Source of the DNA: Thalassolituus sp.
GTDB taxonomy: Bacteria > Pseudomonadota > Gammaproteobacteria > Pseudomonadales > Oceanobacteraceae
Assembly (NCBI GenBank): GCA_029212275.1
Contig: JARGOI010000053.1
Location: 5,743 to 10,845 of the forward strand
Reading direction: 5' to 3'
Length of the DNA: 5,103 bases
Made by a program: the position numbers and the translations under genes. The first letter of the stretch is position 1; every line of letters starts with the position of its first letter. Below the pieces are notes generated by a model. That model did no database searches, was not told the DNA's origin, and was given only the letters and a program-made list of their open reading frames with translations. This document shows, piece by piece, positions 1-5,103 of the stretch.

Positions 1-572
1 TTTTAGGCGATTCCATTTTAAATTTTGTGATTGCTGAAGCCTTATTTAATAAATTTCCCAGTGCCAAAGAAGGTAAGTTAAGCCGCTTACGCGCAGGATT
101 GGTGAAAGGGGTAACGTTAGCTTTGGTGGCGCGACACTTCGATTTGGGCGAGTTTTTAGTGCTGGGTTCGGGTGAGTTAAAAAGTGGCGGTCATCAGCGT
201 GATTCTATTTTGGCGGATACTGTCGAAGCCATTATTGGTGCTATTTTTTTAGATTCGGGATTCGAAGCGGCGAAAGAACGTGTGCTTTTCTGGTATGCCG
301 AGCGTCTGGATGCGATTCGCTTGGATGATCCTTTAAAAGATCCAAAAACACGGTTACAAGAACACCAGCAAGCGCAACAACTTAAGTTGCCTGTGTACAA
401 GGTTATTCAAGTCACCGGACCAACCAACGAGCAAGAATTTACTGTTTCGTGCCAGCTTGTGCAGTTAGACGAAGAGGTAGTGTCCAAGGGAAACAGTCGT
501 CGCACTGCCGAGCAGGTGGCTGCTGAAAAAGCATTAAAATTACTCGGACAACTTGACGGAGATAACTCATGA
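1..572 (+). CDS. rnc: Ribonuclease III, 5'-truncated by window edge
   Basis: This is the double-strand-specific endoribonuclease that processes rRNA precursors and some mRNAs in the cytoplasm. The frame is open from base 3 and reads LGDSILNF, the second half of the RNase III signature. The GTG at 27 is therefore an internal Val, not a start, and roughly the first 42 residues (E. coli numbering) lie to the left of the window. The catalytic Asp of LGDS is at 9-11. The second acidic pair, in ADTVEAIIG, is also intact (Asp codon 216-218, Glu codon 225-227). A dsRNA-binding domain follows at about 339-548, from DPKTRLQE to the Ala-rich helix SRRTAEQVAAEKAL. The C-terminal length matches the E. coli enzyme closely. 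Its stop codon overlaps the era start. In E. coli the rnc leader is cleaved by RNase III itself; that region is not visible here. Confidence 0.98.
   Translation, partial: LGDSILNFVIAEALFNKFPSAKEGKLSRLRAGLVKGVTLALVARHFDLGEFLVLGSGELKSGGHQRDSILADTVEAIIGAIFLDSGFEAAKERVLFWYAERLDAIRLDDPLKDPKTRLQEHQQAQQLKLPVYKVIQVTGPTNEQEFTVSCQLVQLDEEVVSKGNSRRTAEQVAAEKALKLLGQLDGDNS
558..561 (+). promoter_or_regulatory. Ribosome binding site of era
   Basis: GGAG lies inside the last codons of rnc, 7 bases before the ATG at 569 and 10 before a second ATG at 572. The spacing slightly favours the first ATG. Because the site is inside rnc, era translation is probably coupled to rnc translation. Confidence 0.6.
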
Positions 573-1459
573 TGCGTACAGGCTATGTTGCCATTGTCGG
601 TCGCCCAAACGTGGGTAAATCTACGTTAATGAATCGTATTCTTGGGCAAAAGTTGTCCATTACTTCTCGTAAACCACAAACAACTCGTCATCAAATTTTA
701 GGTATTTTAACGGAAAATGATACGCAAATAATTTTTGTGGATACTCCAGGAATTCATAAGATCAATGACAAAGCGATCAACCGCTATATGAACAAAGCCG
801 CGACCATGGCTGTCAGAGACGTCGATGTTGTATTGATGTTAGTCGATCGTATGCGTTGGACAGACGAAGACGATATGGTGCTACAAACTGTGCAGAGCCA
901 AAATGCACCTGTGGTTTTAGTCGTTAATAAAGTCGACTTTTTGGAAGATAAAGAAGCTTTATTACCCTACTTAGAAAAACTCAGCGCCAAAGCACCTTTT
1001 GCGCAAATTGTGCCTGTGAGCGCCAAAACAGGTCATAACGTTGATCGTTTAGAGAATTTGATCACCAGTTACATGCCCGAAAATCCGTATTTCTTTCCAG
1101 AAGATCAAATTACCGATCGCAGCTCCCGTTTTTTAGCGGCCGAATTGGTACGTGAAAAAATCATGCGTCAATTGGGCGATGAATTACCGTACGCGATGAC
1201 GGTAGAAATTGAAGAGTTCGTCCATGAAGGCAATTTAATTGAGATCAGTGCGCTTATCTTAGTCGAACGTCCCTCACAAAAACGTATTGTGATTGGTGAT
1301 GCTGGTTACCGAATTAAGCAAATCGGCACAGAAGCGCGTAAAGATATGGAGCAGTTGTTCGATTGCAAAGTAATGTTGAATTTGTGGGTCAAAGTGAAGT
1401 CGAATTGGTCAGATGATGAACGTGCATTACGCAGCTTAGGTTATGACGATCTAGGTTAA
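569..1459 (+). CDS. era: GTPase Era, 30S ribosome assembly factor
   Basis: Era is an essential Ras-like GTPase that binds 16S rRNA near its 3' end and helps 30S subunit maturation. All G motifs are present in 296 residues (E. coli has 301): G1 GRPNVGKST at 11-19, the G2/switch I stretch QTTRH at 37-41, G3 DTPG at 58-61, G4 NKVD at 120-123 and G5 VSAKTG at 150-155. The C-terminal KH domain carries its GxxG loop as GDAG at 243-246, followed by IGTEARKDME and the typical ending LWVKVKSNWSDDERALRSLGY. The start is ATGATG at 569 or 572. The first ATG overlaps the rnc stop by 4 bases and has the better spacing to GGAG. Clustering with rnc fits the shared role in rRNA maturation. Nothing in the protein looks damaged or unusual. 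Confidence 0.98.
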   Translation: MMRTGYVAIVGRPNVGKSTLMNRILGQKLSITSRKPQTTRHQILGILTENDTQIIFVDTPGIHKINDKAINRYMNKAATMAVRDVDVVLMLVDRMRWTDEDDMVLQTVQSQNAPVVLVVNKVDFLEDKEALLPYLEKLSAKAPFAQIVPVSAKTGHNVDRLENLITSYMPENPYFFPEDQITDRSSRFLAAELVREKIMRQLGDELPYAMTVEIEEFVHEGNLIEISALILVERPSQKRIVIGDAGYRIKQIGTEARKDMEQLFDCKVMLNLWVKVKSNWSDDERALRSLGYDDLG

Positions 1460-1488
1460 CTGATTTACGTTTGGAGCTAAGAACAAAG

Positions 1489-1493
1489 TAAGG
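1489..1493 (+). promoter_or_regulatory. Ribosome binding site of recO
   Basis: TAAGG matches the 5' part of the Shine-Dalgarno consensus and sits 8 bases before the ATG at 1502. An in-frame TAA at 1478-1480, with no ATG, GTG or TTG in frame between it and 1502, fixes the recO start here. The other AGGA (1495-1498) is only 3 bases from the start and is less suitable. Confidence 0.6.
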
Positions 1494-1501
1494 CAGGACT
1501 A

Positions 1502-2155
1502 ATGAAAAAATGGTGTGTCTTGGCGCGTCAGCCTGCTGGTGAAAATTCGTGGCTGATGGATGTTCTGTCCGAAACCGACGGTCTTATTAAAGTTCGTAGC
1601 GGTAAATACACCGAAGTGCCCGATTTATTGGCCGTTTGGCGAGGTGATTGGAAGACATCAACAGAGTGGCCCACGTTAAAAGCGGTCGAAAAAATATCGC
1701 AATACAATCTGCAAGACACGGCTTTGTTATGTGGATTATATGTCACTGAGTTATTGCATAAACTGCTGACCTACGGCGAACCAGCGCCTCGACTATTCCA
1801 GTTATATCTCGAAACATTAAATGCCATACGTGATCACCAGCATTACGAGGTTTGGTTACGTTTTTTTGAGTATCGCTTGCTCAACGAACTTGGTTTTGGG
1901 TTTGATTGGCACACGGCCGACAGCCAACCAATTATTGCCAGTGGCAACTATCAATGGTCTACGCAACAAGGCTTAGTTCACGCTGAACAAGGCTGGTCTG
2001 GTTCGGTATTGTTAGCCATTGGGCGTAACGATTTTATTTATCCAGGTGCTTTGTCTGTGGCTCGACAAGTATTGCGCGATGCATTATCCGAGCATTTGAC
2101 CAAACCTTTAGTCAGTCGTGAGTTACTGATGACTCGTGCTACCTCAATTCGTTAA
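1502..2155 (+). CDS. recO: DNA repair protein RecO, short and divergent
   Basis: RecO works with RecR (and RecF) to displace SSB and load RecA on single-stranded DNA gaps; it also anneals complementary strands. Identity rests on position between era and pdxJ plus family landmarks: an N-terminal OB-fold opening WCVLARQPAGENSWLMDVLS (4-23), the helical motif CGLYVTELLHKLL at 77-89, LRFFEYRLLNELGFGFDW at 119-136 and the C-terminal KPLVSREL at 201-208. At 217 residues it is about 25 shorter than E. coli RecO. The OB-fold part lacks the basic segment that E. coli has after its third strand (VAKGARSKRS region); here it reads KVRSGKYTEVPDLLAVW. The four-Cys zinc site found in many RecO proteins is absent, with only Cys5 and Cys77 present, as is also usual in enteric RecO. 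The start is fixed by an upstream in-frame stop. Similarity is weaker than for its neighbours, which is normal for this fast-evolving family. Confidence 0.93.
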   Translation: MKKWCVLARQPAGENSWLMDVLSETDGLIKVRSGKYTEVPDLLAVWRGDWKTSTEWPTLKAVEKISQYNLQDTALLCGLYVTELLHKLLTYGEPAPRLFQLYLETLNAIRDHQHYEVWLRFFEYRLLNELGFGFDWHTADSQPIIASGNYQWSTQQGLVHAEQGWSGSVLLAIGRNDFIYPGALSVARQVLRDALSEHLTKPLVSRELLMTRATSIR

Positions 2156-2158
2156 GGA
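2153..2158 (+). promoter_or_regulatory. Ribosome binding site of pdxJ, overlapping the recO stop
   Basis: TAAGGA uses the recO TAA stop as its first three bases and lies 8 bases before the ATG at 2167. This strong, well-placed site supports the long pdxJ form with its N-terminal extension, and implies that ribosomes ending recO can reinitiate on pdxJ. Confidence 0.7.
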
Positions 2159-2166
2159 TTTATTTT

Positions 2167-2964
2167 ATGTCTCTTTTATCTATTTTCTCATCCAATAGTT
2201 CGTCTGATAATTCATCTAAAGAACAGAATGCAACGTCTGCCGTTTTATTGGGCGTTAATATCGATCACGTCGCCACATTACGCCAAGCTCGGGGCACTCG
2301 CTATCCCGATCCGGTACAAGCGGCATTTATTGCCGAGCAAGCCGGTGCTGATGGCATTACCGTCCACCCTCGTGAGGACGGTCGGCATATTCAGATACGC
2401 GATGTGCGTCTGTTAGCCGAGACGTTGCAAACACGTATGAATTTGGAAATGGGCATCACCGAACGAATGCTGCAATTGGCTGAAGAAGTTCGCCCAGCGG
2501 CCAGTTGTTTAGTCCCAGAAAAACGCGAAGAGCTGACCACCGAGGGCGGTTTGGATGTGGTCGCTCGCGAAGAAGAAGTGAAGCAAGCGGTTATGCGACT
2601 CAGCGCGATTGGCAGTGAAGTCTCGCTCTTTATCGATCCCGACTTTGCTCAAATTGATGCCGCCGTTCGATGCCAATCGCCAGTGATTGAATTACACACA
2701 GGAGCTTATGCCGATGCCGAAACGGTTGCAGAACAAGCGCAAGAATTGCAGCGCATTCAAGCAGCGGCAACCTATGCAGCCAATAAAGGCTTGATTGTGA
2801 ATGCGGGACACGGATTGAACTATCACAATGTTAAGTCCATAGCCGCCATCAAAGAAATCAATGAATTAAATATCGGTCACGCTATTATTGCCCATGCTGT
2901 AATGCATGGCTTGGCGCCAGCGGTTACTGAAATGCGTGATTTAATTCGTCAGGCGCGTCACTAG
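2167..2964 (+). CDS. pdxJ: Pyridoxine 5'-phosphate synthase with Ser-rich N-terminal extension
   Basis: PdxJ condenses 3-amino-2-oxopropyl phosphate with 1-deoxy-D-xylulose 5-phosphate to form pyridoxine 5'-phosphate, the last ring-building step of the DXP-dependent vitamin B6 route. It is a TIM-barrel enzyme. Family motifs are GVNIDHVATLRQARG at 29-43, TVHPRED at 65-71 (His67), NLEM at 92-95 (Glu94), LVPEKREELTTEGGLD at 115-130 and NAGHGLNYHN at 212-221 (His215). These three residues align with the catalytic His, Glu and His of E. coli PdxJ. The oddity is at the N-terminus. The protein has 265 residues against 243 in E. coli, because about 22 residues precede the conserved LLGVNIDH. Ten of the first 24 residues are Ser. 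No suitable later start exists: the only TTG nearby, at 2248, would begin just before GVNIDH. The TAAGGA site argues for the ATG at 2167. acpS follows after 2 bases. Confidence 0.97.
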   Translation: MSLLSIFSSNSSSDNSSKEQNATSAVLLGVNIDHVATLRQARGTRYPDPVQAAFIAEQAGADGITVHPREDGRHIQIRDVRLLAETLQTRMNLEMGITERMLQLAEEVRPAASCLVPEKREELTTEGGLDVVAREEEVKQAVMRLSAIGSEVSLFIDPDFAQIDAAVRCQSPVIELHTGAYADAETVAEQAQELQRIQAAATYAANKGLIVNAGHGLNYHNVKSIAAIKEINELNIGHAIIAHAVMHGLAPAVTEMRDLIRQARH

Positions 2965-2966
2965 GT

Positions 2967-3365
2967 ATGTTTGATTCAATGCCAGAAGGCATATTAGGCA
3001 TTGGTACCGATTTATTGAAGGTATCGCGAATCGAGGCCGCCTATAAGCGCTTTGGAGAGCGTTTAGTGATGCGACTATTGACGCCGGAAGAGCAATTAAT
3101 TTGGCGTCAGCATACCTATCCAACACGCTATTTAGCTAAAGCGTTTGCCGCTAAAGAAGCCTTATCGAAAAGCTTGGGAACGGGGATCGCTTCAGGGGTG
3201 AGTTTTCAGAATTTTTCTATTACTCGCAGTCTTGCCGGCGCTCCCAGCGTTGACGTTCGCGGAGCCGCTCGGCAACGCATGCAAAGCTTAGGGGCGCAGC
3301 ATATGCATTTAAGCTTATCCGACGAAGGTGACATGATTCAGGCGTTTGCCGTGTTATCAAAATGA
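2967..3365 (+). CDS. acpS: Holo-[acyl-carrier-protein] synthase
   Basis: AcpS moves the 4'-phosphopantetheine group from coenzyme A to the conserved serine of acyl carrier protein, turning apo-ACP into the active form used in fatty acid synthesis. The protein has 132 residues (E. coli 126) and shows both family signatures: GIGTDLLKVSRIE at 11-23, with Mg-binding Asp15, and RYLAKAFAAKEALSKSLGTGI at 54-74, with Mg-binding Glu64. The end, HMHLSLSDEGDMIQAFAVL, matches the family ending. The start is uncertain. The ATG at 2967 is only 2 bases past the pdxJ stop, with an AGG too close to help; the in-frame ATG at 2979 would remove four non-conserved residues and leaves that AGG 13 bases upstream. 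Coupling to pdxJ is likely in either case, as in the E. coli pdxJ-acpS pair. The last 28 bases overlap the converging kinase gene. Confidence 0.96.
   Translation: MFDSMPEGILGIGTDLLKVSRIEAAYKRFGERLVMRLLTPEEQLIWRQHTYPTRYLAKAFAAKEALSKSLGTGIASGVSFQNFSITRSLAGAPSVDVRGAARQRMQSLGAQHMHLSLSDEGDMIQAFAVLSK
3338..3365. other. Tail-to-tail overlap of acpS and the kinase gene
   Basis: The acpS stop (TGA, 3363-3365) lies beyond the kinase stop (TCA on + strand at 3338-3340, read as TGA on - strand), so 28 bases encode both C-termini. On the + strand they specify the end of acpS (from within IQAFAVLSK). On the - strand they specify the kinase ending HFDNTANA. No hairpin followed by a T-run is visible on either strand here, so transcripts of the two genes probably overlap at their 3' ends. 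Confidence 0.9.
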
Positions 3366-5103
3366 ACCTGTTGTAATTGGGTTTGCCAATCGTTCGCTTC
3401 AATCCAATGCTGTAAATCAGAAATATTATTCATCACCTGTTTTAATGCTTTTGGAAATTCACTGGTGTGATTGGCTTTCAGCAAACTTTCAAAGCGTTCG
3501 AGTGCATTACGCAATGCGGGTACCCCACAGTATCGCGATGTACCGTGTAAACGATGAACGCTTTCTAGTAGTTCATCTAATGATTCACTTTCCCAATACT
3601 GCACTAATGACTCACGCTCTGCATCCAACGAGGCCAAAAACATACTGAAAAGATCCACCGCCAAGGAAAGATTGTTATTGGTCAAACTCATGGCTTTATT
3701 TGGATCAAAAACGGGCGAAACCGTTGGGTTGGATTGATTATATGTTAATACCTCGGCATCCAGTGATGCAGGTCGATATCCAGTCCAGCGTTCGATGACT
3801 AATGCGAGTTGTTCAATTGAAATAGGCTTGGTTTGATAGTCACTCATTCCTGCGTCAATTAATGCTCGACGTTCATCTGCCATGGCATGTGCGGTGACCG
3901 CAATGATTGGCAGTTTGCTTTTCCCCGGAAGCTCGCGAATACGCTGGGTAGCTTCTGTTCCCGACATTCCGGGCATTTGAATATCCATCAATACTAAGTC
4001 AACGTGCTCCCGCTCAACAGCCGCCACCGCTTCGTAACCCGAGCGAGCCGCCAATACTGGGATACCTAGTTCGGCGAGTAAGGTAATTAACAGTTTTAAA
4101 TTAGCTTCGTGATCATCGACGGCCATGATGACCGGTGCACGGGTAAAGTTAGGACGCTGATGGGAAACTTCATGGCCTATTTTTTTATTAATAGCATTGC
4201 CAATGTATGACAGTAGTCGCTGTTGCGGATACGGTCGAACTAACAAGCTTTTTGGGAAACGCTGAGAAAGTTCATGATCTTTTGCTTCACTATCTGCAAT
4301 GATAATGAATGGTGCGGCATAGCTTTCTAATAAATTAAGCGCACCAAGTAATGCAGGGCTTCTGTCCATTGAAACAACGATAAGATCGCATAGTGAAGAG
4401 TCGTCTGATGATAACCAGTTTTGATGGTATTGGCTTAATTGTGCGGTGGTTTCAAATAAGGTGACGTCCGCTTTCCAGCGCTGTAATAATCCCATTATTT
4501 CGCTGCAACGAATATCCTCTTCACCAAGCACGAATACTTTTAAATTTTCTAAGTGAGAGGGGGTTTCGAAACTCTCATTGTTAATATCAGCTTCAATAGT
4601 GAAAGAAAATATGGAGCCAAGACCTGGGGTGCTTTCTATACGAATGTCGCCTTTCATGGCACTGACCAATGCCTTAGAAATAATCAGGCCGAGTCCGGTT
4701 CCGCCATATTGTCTTGAAATGCCAGTATCTGCTTGCGAAAACGCACGAAATAATACTTTTTGCTGCTCTTGAGTAAGACCAATCCCAGTATCCGTGATGT
4801 CGAACTGAATTGTGATGCGATCTGATTCTTGTCGCAAAGGATATACCGCCACTTTAACCTCACCTTGCGGGGTGAATTTCACGGCATTTGAAATTAAATT
4901 GGTCAGTACTTGTTTTAGGCGTAAACGATCTCCGCATAGCATTTCTGGCAATGATGGATCTAAATGCTGAAGCAACGAGATGTTTTTTGCTGCAACGTCT
5001 GGGGCGACCATCTGCTGAGCTTCTTCAATTACGTCTCTTAAATTGAAGGAGATGTTTTCGAGGATAAGTTTATTCGCATCGATTTTAGACAAATCTAAAA
5101 TAT
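3338..5103 (-). CDS. barA: BarA/GacS-type hybrid sensor histidine kinase, N-terminal part outside window
   Basis: This is a tripartite membrane sensor kinase. In relatives (BarA of E. coli, GacS of Pseudomonas) it phosphorylates UvrY/GacA, which drives small RNAs that sequester CsrA/RsmA. The frame is open through the right edge: after the TTG at 5090-5092 it continues as ILDL-SKIDANKL, the end of the HisKA dimerisation helix. The H-box, HAMP, membrane segments and sensor domain, probably about 320-340 residues, are therefore missing. Counting that TTG as residue 1, the order is: ATPase domain about 55-167, with N-box LTNLISNAVKFT at 63-74, DTGIGL at 101-106 and GGTGLGL at 130-136; a degenerate receiver-like segment about 183-300; an intact receiver about 320-437, with Asp326/327, phospho-acceptor Asp370 (codon 3983-3985) in LMDIQMPGM, Thr400 and Lys422; and a C-terminal HPt domain about 475-560, with HRLHGTSRYCG and likely phospho-His513 (codon 3554-3556). 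The BarA/GacS assignment rests on architecture and motif wording; a paralogous tripartite kinase is possible. It converges on acpS and overlaps it. Confidence 0.9.
   Translation of the reverse strand, partial: ILDLSKIDANKLILENISFNLRDVIEEAQQMVAPDVAAKNISLLQHLDPSLPEMLCGDRLRLKQVLTNLISNAVKFTPQGEVKVAVYPLRQESDRITIQFDITDTGIGLTQEQQKVLFRAFSQADTGISRQYGGTGLGLIISKALVSAMKGDIRIESTPGLGSIFSFTIEADINNESFETPSHLENLKVFVLGEEDIRCSEIMGLLQRWKADVTLFETTAQLSQYHQNWLSSDDSSLCDLIVVSMDRSPALLGALNLLESYAAPFIIIADSEAKDHELSQRFPKSLLVRPYPQQRLLSYIGNAINKKIGHEVSHQRPNFTRAPVIMAVDDHEANLKLLITLLAELGIPVLAARSGYEAVAAVEREHVDLVLMDIQMPGMSGTEATQRIRELPGKSKLPIIAVTAHAMADERRALIDAGMSDYQTKPISIEQLALVIERWTGYRPASLDAEVLTYNQSNPTVSPVFDPNKAMSLTNNNLSLAVDLFSMFLASLDAERESLVQYWESESLDELLESVHRLHGTSRYCGVPALRNALERFESLLKANHTSEFPKALKQVMNNISDLQHWIEANDWQTQLQQVHFDNTANA

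Noticed and set aside
27..29. GTG as a possible start of rnc.
   Set aside because: The same frame is open upstream to the window edge and encodes LGDSILNF of the RNase III signature, including a catalytic Asp, so the GTG is an internal Val codon.
1528..1746. A 72-codon - strand open frame inside recO.
   Set aside because: It is antisense to the OB-fold part of recO, with no supporting motif and no upstream signal.
1861..1867. Runs of seven T (also at 244-250 and 4180-4186) as slippage sites or terminators.
   Set aside because: Each lies within an intact reading frame that continues with correct family motifs, and none is preceded by a clear GC-rich hairpin. They are as expected for a moderately AT-rich genome.
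3284..3316. Inverted repeat AAGCTTA ... TAAGCTT near the end of acpS as a terminator candidate.
   Set aside because: The stem is short, AT-rich and self-palindromic, the loop is 19 bases, and no T-run follows on either strand. It also lies well inside the acpS coding sequence.
3346..3648. A 100-codon open frame on the + strand after acpS.
   Set aside because: It lies antisense to the HPt-encoding end of the kinase gene, which has clear motifs. The translation shows no recognisable domain and there is no good ribosome binding site.
4578..4772. A 64-codon + strand open frame.
   Set aside because: It is antisense to the ATPase domain of the kinase (G boxes on the other strand) and looks like a shadow frame without family features.
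1..5103. The window as a whole as a candidate novel system, island or mobile region.
   Set aside because: All six genes are recognisable core genes, five of them in a conserved order. There is no integrase, transposase, tRNA, direct-repeat pair or unknown gene, so nothing supports a novel system.

Overview
The window is a conserved housekeeping block of a gammaproteobacterium: rnc (5' end cut off by the window edge), era, recO, pdxJ and acpS on the + strand. Facing them on the - strand is a large hybrid sensor histidine kinase of the BarA/GacS type, cut at its N-terminal side by the right edge. The gene order rnc-era-recO-pdxJ-acpS, the closeness of every product to its E. coli counterpart, and the tripartite BarA/GacS-type kinase all point to Gammaproteobacteria. 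Moderate base composition and a BarA/GacS gene next to acpS are compatible with a marine lineage outside the enterics (for example Oceanospirillales or a relative), but genus cannot be fixed from this sequence.

Layout: bases 1-572 encode most of RNase III. Era starts inside the rnc stop codon (ATGA overlap). A 42-base gap with a good ribosome binding site leads to recO. The recO stop codon forms part of the pdxJ Shine-Dalgarno sequence, and acpS begins 2 bases after pdxJ. This close packing and the absence of any visible terminator suggest one co-transcribed, translationally coupled unit. The kinase gene runs from 5103 down to 3338, and its last 28 bases overlap the end of acpS tail to tail. 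There is no intergenic stretch above 42 bases.

Functionally the + strand genes combine RNA processing (rnc), 30S ribosome assembly (era), recombinational repair (recO), the final ring-closing step of pyridoxine 5'-phosphate synthesis (pdxJ) and activation of acyl carrier protein (acpS). The kinase belongs to the system that controls CsrA/RsmA-binding small RNAs in related bacteria.

I found no mobile element, CRISPR array, RNA gene, defence system or other sign of transfer. The points worth a second look are modest: a Ser-rich N-terminal extension on PdxJ, a short and divergent RecO, a degenerate receiver-like segment in the kinase, and the acpS/kinase 3' overlap. I see no evidence for a previously undescribed system here.
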